In this document: positions 37,729 through 51,189 of the stretch, one piece after another
Layout of the letters: each line of letters begins with the position of its first letter
Position numbering within the stretch: the stretch's first letter is position 1
Source: Ceratorhiza oryzae-sativae
Taxonomy: Eukaryota; Basidiomycota; Agaricomycetes; Cantharellales; Ceratobasidiaceae
DNA length: 64,000 nt
Direction: 5' to 3'
Assembly (NCBI GenBank): GCA_030998015.1
Contig: JARWMV010000236.1
Span: 496,001 to 560,000, forward strand
Program-made: the position numbers and the translations under genes
Notes under the pieces: model-generated
Database searches by the model: none
What the model was told of the DNA's origin: nothing
The model's input: only the letters and a program-made list of their open reading frames with translations

Positions 37729-40696
37729 ATGTTTATGTTAAAGTCTCGTAAGTTTCGGAAATGATTTAGTGGATTAATGAGTGATATATGCCCACCATTG
37801 GGTAGTATTTTCAAAGGTTTGGAGTAAGTGCTCCACAGACACCTATGGCTTTATAGCTGACCATCGGGACAAATAGGCGACCCAACTGCGTCCGAGCTCG
37901 CTCAAATCTCAACTGGACAACTCTACCTCGTTCGTCCCAACAGTCCTAAAGGCGCACGAGAATGCATGTATGCCACTTGAACCCATTGGACCTTGGCTGC
38001 CCTCTGACCCGGCGTGCAGATTCAATGACGCAATGATCACCGTCCGGCGCACCGCGACGGAGCACCACTTCCATCTTGTCGTTACAAAGGTATACGCGGA
38101 CGGAGACGAGCCGACGCTCGAAGAGGACGACGAATGTACGTATTTGTTTATCCCATGTCTATGTAACAACTAATCGAGCTCTGCCGTTCAGCCGAAGACG
38201 AAAAGGTGTTTCTCCTTGACGAGGCAATCCTGTTCCGCTCGAGCACGTTTGAAGGAACCCCATCCTTCCAGTGGGCTGACATTGACGGAGACCAAGGCGA
38301 TTTCTTCGAATTTGCCGCGCTCGGTACAAACGCACCCACCGCCGGGTTCTTCGAAACCTCTGTCCTCAAGGCCATCTATGAGCGAAAATACCTGCGCAGT
38401 TCCGAGTCCGCATCCGAATCCGAACTCGCAGCCATGGCATACAAGCCTCCACCGCCACGCCCCATCCGCAAACAATCCACACCCAAGGCGAACAAGGCGG
38501 CCGAAGTGGTCTCGACCACGGCGCCTCCTGATTCGCCCACCCCGACCAAAGCTAAATCCAAGCCACAGGCCAAAGCACCGCCTCCCGAAGCCGAATCGCA
38601 ATCGTCCCAGGTGAGCGAGCGCCCAACGGTCGTGGACGAGGAGGCGCAGCTCTACCTGTGGGAGTCTGAGCCGGCGGAACAGTTTGCGCTCCAGGCAAAC
38701 GTTCGGGCATCAATCGTGGAGAATGACGAATACGATTGTGAGTGAGGGCTTGCCAATGTGGCTGGCAACGTGTGTGTGTAGTTCACGGTCTTACGTTTGT
38801 GATAGATTACATGGTAGCAGTCGAGGACGACACGTACTGGCTTGCTCACCCTATCAGCACGGATCTCAATGGTCGGTGGTCCAAGGTGGGCGAGTCAGTT
38901 GATCGCGGTGGCTGCGATTAACATAATGTATAGACTCTGTTATCATTCACTTGGAGCCACCTGTCCAAAGAAGGGGTTGCATCATCGTGGTGTTTCCGCT
39001 TCCCAGACGTGGGAGCTTTTCAGCGTTTTCAGAATGAGTTTGCCAAGTGTGTATGGGAGACGTCAAATAAGCAACCGTGGGGCAAAGCAAAGGTAGGTTG
39101 TGGGCAGTCACACTATTAAGGGGTTTGATTAATCTAAAACCTGTGAAAGGCAGACGAGCAGCAGTACGCGATCGATTCGTACAACTATGACCAAGATGTG
39201 GAAATGGAGGATGCATCAGACGAAGAGGACGACGTAGAAGATGAATTGAGCACAGTGGAAGGTAAGTCTGGTTTGTGCCCGTTAATCCATGATCTTCACA
39301 CTGCTAGTAGAGGAAGACAGCGAGAACGAAGGTGACTCGGACGACGAGCATGCTGCCCGCATGCCCGATGCGGGTGGCAAAAATAAGCTGCTTGCCAATG
39401 GGTACAAAAACGGCCTGTCATACATTGCCCGAGGCAAGAATATTGGCGTGTTTAGGAAAACTGAAGACGACCAACTCGAATATGCCGCGACTATTAGCAA
39501 AGTCCTTACGCCACAGGGGAAGCAATTTGCTCCTAAAAAGGTGAGTGGTGGCGAATGTTATGGAGTTTCCAAGACGCTGAGCCCGATATTAGATGATGCT
39601 ACATCAGCAAGATGCGACACTTGTGCTGATGAATGAGCAGAACCCAAATTCATTGTATCAGATGGACATCGAGACCGGCAAGGTCGTCGAAGAATGGAAG
39701 ATCAGTGACCATATTGAAGTGAACTCGATGGCTCCGGATTCCAAGTTTGCGCAGATGACTCCTGGTCAGACTCTAGTTGGCACATCCCACAACGCGTTGT
39801 TCCGGATCGACCCACGCGTGAGCGGCAACAAGCTCGTAGACAGCGAGTACAAACAATATGTGACCAAGGCCGCCTTTTCGAGCGTCGCGACGACCGACAA
39901 GGGTGGACTGGCCGTCGCGTCTGAAAAGGGCGACATTCGGCTGTTCGATACGATCGGCAAGAACGCCAAGACAGCGCTGCCCGCATTGGGCGACCCAGTT
40001 ATTGGCGTTGATGTGACAGCCGATGGACGATACGTAGTGGCGACGTGTCGAACGTACCTGCTGTTGATCGACACCTTGATTGGCGAGGGACGATACGCTG
40101 GTAGCCTCGGGTTTGACAGAAGTTTCCCGGCGGACGCCAAACCGATGCCGAAACGTCTTCAACTCCGTCCCGAGCACGTTGGGTACATGGGCGGCCAGGT
40201 TTCGTTTACACCAGCAAGGCAAGTAGGGCCTGGTGGCTGGAGCGTAATTAGTTTGTTGATCGATGGATTTTATTCAGATTTAACTCTGGGCCGGAAGCGG
40301 AGGAGCAATACATTGTCACGTCGACTGGAAACTTTGTAGTCGCCTGGGACTTTAGAAAAGTGAAAAAGGGACGGCTAGACCGGTACGATATTAAACAGTA
40401 AGCGGGACAATTTTTTTTTTGTGAGTAGATCCCGTGCCAGGATGCTGACAGCTACGCCACGTAAGATACGAGCAGCAGGTGATGGCAGACGATTTCCGGA
40501 TGGGCGACAACAAGGATATTGTGAGCGGGTCCACTGACATGGTAGATTAACTGAGCTCAAATCCTGGCTCTAGGTGGTTGCACTTTCGGACAACGTGCAC
40601 CTGACAAAGAAACAAGCGCTGGTGAAGCCGACACGGCAATCGTTGGCCGGGCCGGGGGTGCGGTCTCGGTCGGATATCGTCAACGCGCCATACTGA
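37729..40696 (+). CDS. VID27: VID27-like vacuolar import and degradation protein
   Basis: Conserved cytosolic protein implicated in vacuolar import/degradation of gluconeogenic enzymes. Short first exons give MFMLKSLFSKVWSDPTASEL, then ARECIFNDAMITVRRTATE. The PH-like central part has FLLDEAILFRS and MVAVEDDTYWLAHPI. A Pro/Lys-rich linker and a very acidic segment (EDASDEEDDVEDELS) separate it from the C-terminal propeller-like domain with NSLYQMDIETGKVVEEW, MTPGQTLVGTSHNALFRID and VTADGRYVVATCRTYLLLID. It ends RSDIVNAPY. All joins that I checked keep frame. The length and order match the family. Confidence 0.93.
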
Positions 40697-40992
40697 GGCG
40701 CTTGGGGCTGGGGCAGGGCGAGGGGCCAAGCCTCGTTGCCGGACTCTGTGGGAGCAGATGTTTGCGTGTGTACGCTAGACTAGAGGCTACGAAAGGATAT
40801 AGTGATCTGTGATAGCCGATGATGAGCGCGAGGCAATCGATCAGACTCGAGCCAATGGAATGGAAACGTGTTTAATTAAACCTGGTATGGACGACGCTCA
40901 ATCTATCCTTTCACGGCGGACCCATCCTCCGAGGCCTATTCTTATGGGAGGCTTGTCGCCCGGTCCTGGGCACATTCCCCTCCTGTGCTGCC

Positions 40993-41623
40993 ATGACCAC
41001 GCTCACGCTCACGCCCGCGTTGCCCAACTACGAGACATTCCTGACGACGGGGCGCTACATCCCGTCGGTGAGCGGGCTGGCCGACTACCTGGTCTCGCAC
41101 TGCAAGACGGACGGATACATCAGCCTGGCGCGCGCAAACACCGCCGGGGCCACAGACACGATCACGTTTCTGTACGAAAGCGGCGAGTGCTGGGCGACCG
41201 GCCACTTTGTCGGGAGCGAGCGGGCGAGCGGCGAGTGGCGGACACGTGCGCTGTACAAGCGACGCGAACGCACCGCAGTCGAGTGCATCGTACGTTGTGA
41301 TTGCCTCCGCGGATGACGCACTGACCGATCGCCATCACCAGTCGGGCGTCCTGCGCGAGATCGCTGCCGAGGGCCACCTGTTCGTCGCCGTCAACTGCAC
41401 GACGTCGCTCCAGTCGCCGGCCGAGGACGCGCTGACCTGTCTCCGCCGCGCAGACACCCGCGCCGAGAAGCGCGCCGCCTTTGTCGGCGAGGCCCACGTC
41501 CTGCGCTCCATGGGCGGGCGCGTGCCCCCGGGAGTCCCGCCCAACGAGGTTGCCGTCGTCCAGCTCGACCCCGCGTCGCTGCTCAAGTGGCGGGGTGCAG
41601 AGGACTCCAAGCTCTGTTGGTGA
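40993..41623 (+). CDS. conserved hypothetical protein
   Basis: Two exons (junction around 41289/41341, GT-AG) encode about 190 residues starting MTTLTLTPALPNYETF. The sequence is GC-rich and globular, with GYISLARANTAGATD, WATGHFVGSERASGEW and a final region VAVVQLDPASLLKWRG. No signal peptide, membrane segment or catalytic motif is recognised. Codon bias (strong C/G at third positions) supports real coding. I do not recognise the family. Confidence 0.68.
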
Positions 41624-41961
41624 CTCGCGTAGATGGCTTGCATTTATTCGTTCTGGGTACGCATGGACTCGCTGCTGTCCGCCTTGTTGTATCAATACGC
41701 ATCTACCCCACGCTCTGCTAATACCTCTATGGCCTCTGCTCTGTTGTCACATTGTAACATGCCCACACTCCATACCCCCGCATCTGTTGTTTGAATATAC
41801 ATTTAATCCGATTTATTGTATGCGCCGTGATGACAAATACCTGCCTCATTAAGCCTGAACCCTGAGACCAAACATCACCCCCACACCACACATTCAGACC
41901 GGACCAAAACCCAAACGACCACTACGCATTTCACGTCATCTTTTACGCACGCCCGGCCACC
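41624..41961. other. intergenic region
   Basis: C-rich, AT-poor stretch upstream of the next gene. No gene is seen. Confidence 0.35.
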
Positions 41962-44900
41962 ATGGCCACCCTCCGCGTCGAGCCGCCCTCGCCCTCCTCG
42001 TCCATCCTCTCGCCATCGCCCAATACGGCTGTCAGCGAGCCCCCGCCAGTCTCGCCCCTGACGTCCACCATCCTCCGCGCGACGGGCACCATTGCCGATT
42101 TAAGTCGCACATTGGCCGATTTATCGTCCCCCGAATACAGGCCCTCGGAAGACACCGAGCGAGCCGACGTTGTCTGTTGTTGTGGAAACATTGAATGTCC
42201 TTCGTCGCGTGCTTGGGCAGCGGCGGAGCGCAAGCTCGCCGTCAGCGCAGGTCAGAGCCTATTTGGTCTTGGTCGAATTTGAGCTGACATCACCCCCATT
42301 TTTCCTGCGTTTCGCATTGAACATGCTTCTTTTATTTATCCCGTGTGGCTATTCTCGTGCTCGTCGAACGTGAAAAAAAAGAGGTCGGCCAGGCTCTCTT
42401 GGAGCGACACGAGGCGTTCACACGCCGCCATGAAGCCCTTGTCAAGCAGGTCAGCCCCAGTCTCCTAAACTTTGTACGATACGCCCCAACTGATGTGCTC
42501 CCCCTTTCTTATTTTGCCCACGACTTTGCGCCTCTTTCTCTAACCCTGCCCCAATCTATCTGTGCACAGAACGACGCTCAAACCGAACACATTGCCACTC
42601 TAATGCTACAAACGTAACACTACAGAGCAGCTCGTCAATCATACACGCGTACAGAAACAGCTCGTCCAGTCTCAGCTCTCCCTCGACGCAGCAGATGCGA
42701 CAACCGAACGTTGACCAAGGAACTCCAGGATGCGCGCGCCAGCGTGACGCGATTGAGTGCAGCGCATGCCAAGGCTGTCGGATTGGAGGAGAAGTTGCGC
42801 ATCGCGACTGAAGAGCGCGATGACTTGAAGCGAGAGGTCAGTGAAGCTGCTAACAAGACCAAGATGTGGGAGACAAGGGCCAACGAGGCGGGATCCAAGT
42901 GTCGTGAGTAATTTCGTTATCGCTCGTGCAATTTCGTGGGTTTTGAGTGTGGGGTTGCGGGGTTGTTAGGCAAGCTCCAGGCAGAAATTACCCAGCTCCG
43001 GGAAGAGGCGGACTCGGTCAAGCTCTCTCGTTCAGAGATTTCGAGTGACATTCTGGAGGATGCGCGAGCACGATTACAAATGCTCTTGAACTCAGTACGT
43101 CTCATTCCTCGAATGTACGCTCATACCCAAACTCAATTGTTCATATCAGCTGGGACACGCACCAATCACATCGGACGACCCTGAAATTACGAGGGTACTG
43201 GAGGCATTGGTTGCTGATAACGAAGCTCTGAAACGGGACGCGGCTGAGCTCCAGAATATGCTCACCGAGTCGCGCGAGGACGCCCGTGCACTTCAGGAGG
43301 AGATCATCGAGATGCGAGCACGAGGAGAGGGCGGACAGGAGCCCCTTGGAGAGGATGGTACGTCCACTTGCTGTAATCTGAAGGCCATAAACTAATAGCC
43401 TGAATATTAGTCACGGACATGTCGTTTGCACGCTCCACACCACCTCCACATAACACCTCTCAGTACGGCCACGGCCGGAGACTGAGCTCAGCTTCAACGA
43501 GGTCCGGTTGGGCTGCATCATTTGCGAGCCCACGTGCTGCAGTGTTCCCTCAGGGCGCTCGGACTCCACCCGTGCAGGGCCAGTCCGCGAGTCGGATATT
43601 ATCCCCAACCAATGCGAGGCGCGTGTCGTCGCCCAGGGCGGTACCTCCTTTGGTCATTCCTCCGATGCGGAGACGGCTAGCACGGGCACGCAGTGTGGAC
43701 GAGGGCGGTCTTCCAGCTTTGGGTCTTACTCGTCCGGTGAGCACAGCAGCTTGAGTATATATATTTCGCTAACTAGGTTCCGATGCAGACCGTAGATGAT
43801 ATAGATACTGAAAGCGTATCGACTGCCTCGAACGCTGTAACAAGTCCACATATGCTGGCAGTCCTTCCACCAGGTCGGGCCCATGTCGGGCGTCTGCTGC
43901 GAACAGTATAACAAGCGACCGTCATAGCCCCATTCCTTCAGTCGACGAAGATGAGACCAAGGTTGAATCGACCCCTGACGATAGCAACGCGTCAATTCTT
44001 GCGCCCGAAAGCCCCGAGAAGCCCAAACCTCAGCGCCGACCATTGATGTTGCTCAGCCGTTCAAGGGCCGTGCAAACAGACGATTCCATCATGGGCACGA
44101 CAATCTACTCTCAATCATCCACGCCCACGCCTCCTATCCCATCTCCATCGCCTCGTCCTGGGTCTATTTCGCTTACCACGAGCGACACACCTTCATCGCC
44201 TATTATTGGACCTGCGCTTCCATTGAACGCCGACCATCTCGCGGCGCTGTTGAACCGTTTGCAGCATTCGGATGTGCGTGGGCTTTCTGCGCGCCTGAAA
44301 AGGCAGCATTTGGCCGGTGCGGATCTTGGCCACATATCTCGCAGCACGCTACGCACTATTGCGGCTGACGTTAAGACCGAGTTGGGCAACACCCGTGGTG
44401 CACTCGGGCGGACAATCAAGGACATGTTGGGCGAGATTATCACTCTGCGTGGAACAGTGAACGATGTCATATTGGATCCGACTGCTCTCGCGCGCGTGCG
44501 CGAAGAGCGTTTGCTGGGACTTCGATGGCCCCCGCCGAGGAAGCTGGCGGGCTGATCAGCATCGTAGAACGTGGAAGGCAGAAGTTACTACGCCATCAAT
44601 CCAGTGCTGTGGGCTGGATCTCCGCGCCCATTTCCAAGCTGTGGAGTGCAACGGGTGAAGGTGCCCAAGAGGAAACGGGATTGGCTGGTGGGAAGAAACG
44701 TCTTGCTCCCCGTGTAGCCCCAGCAATCGCGACAAGCACTACCACGGTCAATGTTGAGTTTGCGAGCACCGGGACGAGGCGAGCTGTTTCGACTATGGTC
44801 GTTGCGCCCGACACAATCGCCATGCCAGTTCCGCCCGCTCCCGAACCAATCCTGGGACGATCGATGTCTCGCGGTCCCGTCGGGGACAAAGACCTACGCA

Positions 44901-45685
44901 AGGAGCACCTGCGTGGAATTTTCGTCGGTTCCCAGGTTGTGAAAGGACGAGACCGAGACAAATCGGAGAGCTGGGTCATCCTTCCAAGCACCAGTTCGCG
45001 CAAGGCAGACCGTGCTATCCTAGTCGATACATCGGGCGAGGCGACGATTCGGGCTCGTGAACGACGCATGTCAAGAAATGTGGATGCTGTGGTTGACATT
45101 CAGGCGCTACAGGGACCTGGACAGCAACAATTACTGGAGCGTACGCTGAGGCCGAGGGGGTTGAGCGACTCATCGATTCGGTCAACGTTTATTACTCATG
45201 GGACTGCTGCTCGTGCGAGCACAGTTGGACGTCGCGCAGGAGCCACTATGGGTCGTCGCTCACGCATGCCTAGCATGGTTGATACTGTCGAGATTGTATC
45301 GAGTCCCTATGATGTTGTACACGCCCCAGCTATCATAACCGCACCTCCGCCAACTGCCATCCCCAAACCGACCGCCATTCCGTACCGCGCACCGTCGTCG
45401 ATCACCTCCATTTCGGACAGCACTGGCACATCCCCCGCTCGTCCTATTCCTGGTTCTAGCCGTGCGGTGACCGAGAGCGTACCTGGATCGGTCGTGTCTG
45501 GTGCTCCCATCTCGGGTCAACGGTTTTCTCGACGCCCAACATGGGGCGTATTGTCCGACGAGGATGATTCGTTCCAGGTTGGCAGCTTCAAGGAGGGCGT
45601 GAGCTTTGCGAGCAGCAGCATCGTTCGTAGCCGTGATCGTGCGAGCGGGCGGGGTGTGAGTGAGCATGTTCATTTCGGTGGTTGA
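41962..45685 (+). CDS. large coiled-coil, Ser/Pro-rich protein
   Basis: A multi-exon gene for a roughly 1000-residue protein. The N-terminus MATLRVEPPSPSSSILS is low-complexity and Ser/Pro-rich. It is followed by VVCCCGNIECPSSRAW and a long coiled coil (QALLERHEAFTRRHEALV, LREEADSVKLSRSE, NEALKRDAAELQNML). A central Ser/Arg-rich region precedes a second helical segment, NADHLAALLNRLQHSDVRGL. The C-terminal exon of 386 codons is disordered and ends SEHVHFGG. Layout suggests a scaffold at the cortex or cytoskeleton, but that is inference. Frame breaks are suspected near 42616, 42714 and 43850. I cannot assign a family. Confidence 0.7.
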
Positions 45686-45973
45686 TTGACCAGAGTGGGA
45701 TGAACCATGAAACTGTAAATATATTTAAGAAGTACGCCGATGCATTTCTCTCCTTATCTTTTTGATTTTTCTCGTCATATGTATTTATGCCTGTCACGCT
45801 CTGCCGATCGTTTACGTGTTTTACGTTTTTTGCAATCAGATTTTGGTTGTATCAGAGTCTGGTTTGAGAGTGGAAGTTATATTCATGGGTGATTTGTTTC
45901 AACAGGTTCTGGACACACGATTTCAGAACAATCCTTCCTTTTGTATTGCCTTCGTGTACAAGGCTTGTAGTGA

Positions 45974-46245
45974 TCAACCGTAATGACATTCGCAAACACA
46001 CTTTCCGGCGGAGCACTGAGTATATGTTTTAGTTAGCCCCATACAGATAAAAACCGCAAAGCATGAGAAGGCTCTGGTAGGAGAAGCAACCCACGGCTGA
46101 GCCGCACAGTTAAAGTAGTTGCAATTGCCATGACTGGCGCAGCATGAGGATATGCACGATGATTTCGTGCATGCGCGCTCAGCCAGGGGATTTTCCGCAA
46201 CAGCACCGACGGCAGTGAGGCAGAGAACGATGAATGAGAAGCCAT
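45974..46245 (-). CDS. small secreted cysteine-rich protein (frame-broken)
   Basis: A short single-exon frame holds a hydrophobic signal-like stretch, an Ala-Val-Ala cleavage area and then about 70 residues with many cysteines in CSSC/CC/CxCxC spacing (SSCISSCC and GKCVCECHYG). The pattern resembles defensin-like or effector-type secreted peptides, though no specific family is proven. The ATG at 46245 is out of frame with the Cys-rich part because of an apparent single-base loss near 46232, inside the signal region. A TATATAA box lies 80 bp upstream, which supports this start rather than one further upstream. Function is unknown. Confidence 0.6.
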
Positions 46246-46322
46246 AGCGAGGAAATGGGGAGACTAGAGTCGAATGGCAGATGGGGATTCGCCTGAATGC
46301 CTGGCTCTCTGAAGACCACGGG

Positions 46323-46330
46323 TTATATAT
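46323..46330 (-). promoter_or_regulatory. TATA box of the Cys-rich peptide gene
   Basis: TATATAA on the minus strand, about 80 bp before the ATG at 46245. Confidence 0.45.
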
Positions 46331-47003
46331 CCCCTCAATAGCTAGCCCCCGCGTGAAGTCGGGACTCGTGACAACGTTTCTGATAAATTGCATTGATTGT
46401 TGTGCAGCCGGACCGCTGAAGGTCTAAATAAAGAGGAAGAAAACGGTCAGGTGTTGCCTCTTATGTGCTTGGCATCACCAGTCTGACGCATATATCCACT
46501 TTCCTGTGCCTACAGAACTCACAGGATTGCCGGAAGAGTCCTCTTGCCCCGCATGTGTTTCCAGATTAAAATGAGGGTTATTTTCGGAAACTTCGCCAAT
46601 ATAGCATTCGGGATTGGGAATGCTCAATTGGACACGCCGAAGGAGAGGTGTGTACTTTGGCTTTGGGGGTCCAGGATCTATGAATTTCGGGGCGGGGTGC
46701 AAGGTTTTTCTGGTGAGCGGAAAGTTCTGCCCTATTTGCGTTCGGCGAGGCGCGATGGAGAAGAAAGGAATGGGATGGGGTTTGTGGCGACGGGCGTTCA
46801 ATATGAAATGGGATAGATCCGTCTAAGTCCAAGACTGTTAATGATATTTTATGAGAGTCTAGACAAACAGGGTTGGGGTAGTGTTAAGTGATTTTGATCC
46901 GGCGCTTCAGGGACAATGTCAAATTGATATTAAGCGCCTGCCATAGTGTGGTCGTTCACCTCCAGAATATGCGCAGGGCGCCTTGCCGCCTTCAACAACT
47001 CAA
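46331..47003. other. intergenic region
   Basis: About 670 bp. Short antisense/sense open frames near 46475-46830 show no known motif. Nothing firm is seen. Confidence 0.35.
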
Positions 47004-48996
47004 ATGGTACGCAAGAGCCATGTGTTCCAGCAACCAAAACTGACGGCGCAAAGACACAGGCTAGTGACAACGAGACGATAGTCGACGTGTTCGTTGTGGA
47101 TCCGACTGACGGGTCAGCTGATGATGGGCACAGTGTTGGCTCTGGCTCCGATGGTCGGGCGGACATCCTGGGCGAAGAGACTGCGGTGGAGACGCCTGTG
47201 GAGGTGATAAAGGAACCAGAGATACTGCCCGCACCCCATCCTGCGTTGTTTTTGGAGGATGTGTTGTTGGCTATCTTCGAGTGCGCTGACATCCCAACCC
47301 GGGCTCGCGGAGCGGTCGTCTCCCGTCAGTTCATGCGACCCGCACTCGCGGCGCTCTGGAGAAAGTCGGCAAAGATGTTTGATATATTCAGCCTCATTGC
47401 ACCGTTGGAGCGGGAGCCCTCGATCCTTGTGAGCTGTGCCATTTGCTCGCGACCTCTTTTGAATAACGCTCATCAGTATGCCAGAGCTATTGCTTTACTC
47501 GGCCAATCATGCCCTCAGACTGGACTAGGTTCACTGAGATCTATGCCCCATTGGTGCGTCATCTTGCTGGTTTTCGTGCCTCGTTTAGCTCACATCGGTT
47601 CGATTGAGCTTAGATTCAAGAAATCCACTACTGTCCTTCGTGGTCACTCTCCAAGCAACTCAGCCTAAGTACCTTTGACGATATTGCTCGCTCACGCTTG
47701 CAACTGCACATTCTGCCTAACCTACTTTCGCTGCGATGGCACCCGCTTGGAACCCAAGATTTGCGCGACATTGAGATCTTCATGTCGCCGAGCGTTAGAT
47801 CCCTAGACGTAGCTATTCCCACAGTCGACGAGATCTATGTCGAAGCGTTCTTCGCCATGGCACAGGCGCGCACTCCGAACGTTAGAGTGTTCCAGTTTGA
47901 ATGCTCATTCCGGGTGTCCGCGATCGAGCGGTGGCTTTGCAATTTGCTCGACTCGTTCAAGTCCCTCCGCGAGCTTGGTCTGTCGCATTATTACCTTACG
48001 ACAAACGTTGTCGCATCTGCGTCTCGTCTTCCCGAGCTACAGGAGGTGCTGCTGTGGTCGCGGCCACCCGTGGGAGATGTCGAGGACGTGATGGGACTCA
48101 ACATGCGTCAACTCGAAAGTGGCGCGTTCCCCAAGCTCAAAGCGTTCTCCCTTGATGCCAGCCTTGCACAGATGCAGATATTCGCCTCGAAACAGCTCTT
48201 CAACCCCACAGTGCTCACGTATCTCCACATCACGTCCCTCGAAATCGAACGCCCAAATGATCTGCACGACTTTTTGGAAACGTTGTCCGAAGCTTGCCCA
48301 CCTCTCGAAACCCTCGTGCTCTCCATGCTCGTCAAATGGGTTGAGCTTAGCACGCCGCCCCGAATAACGCTTGACCACATCCGGCCGTTATTCAATTTTA
48401 AATCCTTGTTAGACTTTGATGTCACATACAACTATCCGTTTGCGATCACGGACGCCGACCTAGAGTGTATCGCTCGTTCGTGGCCAAAACTTCGTACACT
48501 CATGTTATCCGAATATCCATACTTCCGCTCCGACGACATCGATCTGCCTTCCCTAGGCAGCCTCTTGCCCTTTGCTGAGCACTGTCCAGATCTTGTCAAT
48601 CTCGGGCTGTTCCTGAATGTCTCGTTGCCATTCCCGTCTCCTACAGCCATCAATCGACCGTTTAGAAAGCTTGAAGTCCTCAATTTTGGCCAATCATATA
48701 TCCAGGACGTGGATATTATTCGAGTTGCTGCCTTTATCTCAAGGATATGCGACCCGTCGGTCCAGATCAAGATGGGCCACGCTGTGTCTGTGTACTCATT
48801 CAGCCCGTGTTTGGCAATCAACGCCGAAGAGACCCCCGATACGGAGATTGCAACCCGCAACGACCGGTGGGAAAAGGTTGTCAATGCTGTTGGAGTACTT
48901 CAGCAAGCAAGACAAATCGAGTTGGATAGGATCAGAGAGCTAGAGAGACGGCTAGCTGAATTGACGGCCGAGGCTGAGTCGCTGAGGCAGGCGTGA
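47004..48996 (+). CDS. F-box/LRR-like protein
   Basis: Probable substrate receptor of an SCF ubiquitin ligase, of the expanded Agaricomycete F-box type. An acidic low-complexity N-terminus precedes the F-box segment HPALFLEDVLLAIFECADI, with VVSRQFMRPALAALW. A short intron ending GCCAG then gives RPIMPSDWTRFTEIY, the motif typical of this family. A second intron leads to leucine-rich repeats (LPNLLSLRWHPLG, SFKSLRELGLSHYYLT, ACPPLETLVLSML) and a C-terminal coiled coil with IRELERRLAELTAEAE. The start is uncertain. The Met at 47004 works only with a 38-bp intron, because the open frame has no other early ATG. Confidence 0.82.
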
Positions 48997-49494
48997 GGTG
49001 CAAGGGGGGTTCTGTTGTTCGGGTCGCTGTGTGTAAAGACATATGTATGTTGGTCGTTTGTTTCTTTTTTTGCTGTTTGTGTTTACGTTCATATGTATCG
49101 AATGAAAGACACTGTGTAGCCACACCGTTCCCGTCCGAGCTCCCATCCGATCCTAGGCTGGACAGGAGATGGCATAACTACCATCATGAACATATTTATT
49201 AGCAAGAGCATTGCAGGAGGGGAGCTCACTTCCCCGGCTGAGCTAGAGAGGTGCTCTAGAGCGCAATTTGGCGAACCGAGGCAGCTCTGTTTTTTTTTGC
49301 TGTGGAAGTCTTTATTCGGTTTGTTTACGATGCGGCCAGACCTCCAGATTATGGAGGCTACTGGATTAGGGAAGGATTCCTTTCCAAGACTAGCCTTGTC
49401 CGGGTCCTTTTTGATGGGGTATCGCCGTATCAGTGGGCGCTCGTTTATATTCCTAGTTTCCCGCCTCAACCGAAGCCAATCACACCCGACCTTC
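48997..49494. other. intergenic region upstream of membrane protein 1
   Basis: Overlapping open frames on both strands show no recognisable protein. No gene is called. Confidence 0.4.
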
Positions 49495-51189
49495 ATGTCG
49501 TCAGCGCTCCCCCCATGGGACTCACTTGGGTTCACATTTGGCGTACGTATCGGTTTATGTTTCTGCATTTTTTCGTCCTCACGTGAGTTCTCGGATCCCA
49601 GACCGAGCCAGCAGTCCTTACCTCAGTTCCGCAATGTTCGACTGTCACCGTCGATTATTATGACACGATCGACGGAGGTAAATTTGCGAATCCACCACCT
49701 ACGGCACCGCACAGCATCGTAGTGTATGCAGGAGGATCGCAGTACTTGTCGATACCACTCGGTAACAACGGTACGTCACACCAAGCTGGGAGAAGCACGT
49801 GGTTTTGACGAAGTGTCTCTGGCCAGCGACAAGTGGTCAATACAGATGGCGAATGAACTTACCCCCAGGACAAACGTATGGTGTGTCGATGAAAGATTCG
49901 AATGGATACAGTGGTGGGGTCTGTGCTTGGGCTCTTAGGCACTGGAGGGGTTGTCACTGATCAACGTACTTTACAGATTTTGACTCCGAATCTCAAGGTC
50001 GTTCCTGGCACAAACTGTAGCGTGGCGAGTCCACTGAAACCAGCCAACCTGGGTGTTACAGTCTCCGGCAGGTATGTGTGAAGGACGTCACGCAAATAGG
50101 CCTCACTTATTCTTCGGGGGCTGTTTTTAGCTCACAATGTGGACAGACAGTCGTAGTTGTGAGTAACGGAACTGCACCTTACACGGTAGAGGTGGTGCCT
50201 GCGGACGTGAGTCCAGGTTGTTTTCAAAATTTACGCCAAGCCTAATCGCATGTTTGACAGAACCGACAACAAAAGACCATACATTTTGCAACTAGCCCTT
50301 TCGTGAGTGGCATGTTTCCCAAGCCCAAGAAACTTGGGTTAACGAAGCATTCAAGGCTGTCACTTTGGATATAGGCGCGGGGATCCAGTATTTCCGTGAG
50401 TTGTGCGGCGTCTCATGCCACTTGGATTTCTTAGCCTCTAATTGAATAGTTTCCATCACGGACTCGGCCGGCCATTCGAGTGTGCAGGGTGTGTATACTG
50501 TTGCGGCGTCGTCGGACAACAGCTGCCTTGGAGCCGCTACGACAATCACCGCTGGGATGTATTCAACACTGTACCCTGGCGGTACCGCTATCTCGTCTGC
50601 TACCGCATCCACATCCGCTACATCTTCCCCCGGGTCCAATAAGCTGTACGTTAAAATGGTATTAACCTACATAGCCCGTTGCTCAATTCATTTTAGGGGG
50701 TCCGGCGCAGTGATTGGCATAGCAGTCGCTGTCCCTGTTGGCGCCATCATACTTGTTCTCCTCGGTCTCTGGATCTGCTACAGGCGCAATCATCGACAAA
50801 GGCGTCTCGACGCAGCCCAAAAGCCAGAGATTGACCCATATGAACCCGAACAACATACTATACCAGCCGGCTACGCCCCGGTTCCAACCTCCTATTTCGG
50901 CTCAGGTCAAGGTGGGAGCTCATATCATGATTTATCCAGTGCCAGCGGGTCGCAGCATCCATTAGGGGTGACTGATCGACAGACGATTGTCAGTGAGGGT
51001 TCAATGGGCTATAATAGTGCTGGTGTGTCGAGTATGGGCGTTTCGGAGAAGCGACGTAACCTTCTCAATCCCGATTCGCATGGTCTCGGACCAATTGCAT
51101 CTGAGCCCTTTGACCCTAATCCGAATGCGCCCCAATCAAGGATGCCGCCATTACCGCCTGCGTACTCTCCCTCCCTTGGTCATACATAA
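49495..51189 (+). CDS. single-pass membrane protein 1, Ser/Thr-rich
   Basis: Starts MSSALPPWDSLGFTFG, without a classical signal peptide. An extracellular-type part follows with repeated beta-like blocks (DSAGHSSVQGVYTVAASSDNSCLG) and a Ser/Thr/Gly stalk suited to O-glycosylation. A single transmembrane helix (GIAVAVPVGAIILVLLGLWI) is followed by a basic stop-transfer YRRNHRQRR. The cytosolic tail of about 150 residues is Pro/Ser-rich and ends PPAYSPSLGHT. This is a common layout of fungal cell-wall sensor-like proteins, but no known domain is certain. It is tandem with a paralogue at 51639. Short exons are joined by GT-AG introns. Confidence 0.78.

Noticed and set aside
46946..47003. Upstream extension of the F-box frame
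   Set aside because: The open frame begins without an ATG (it opens at a GTG after a stop at 46931), so it cannot be the translation start.
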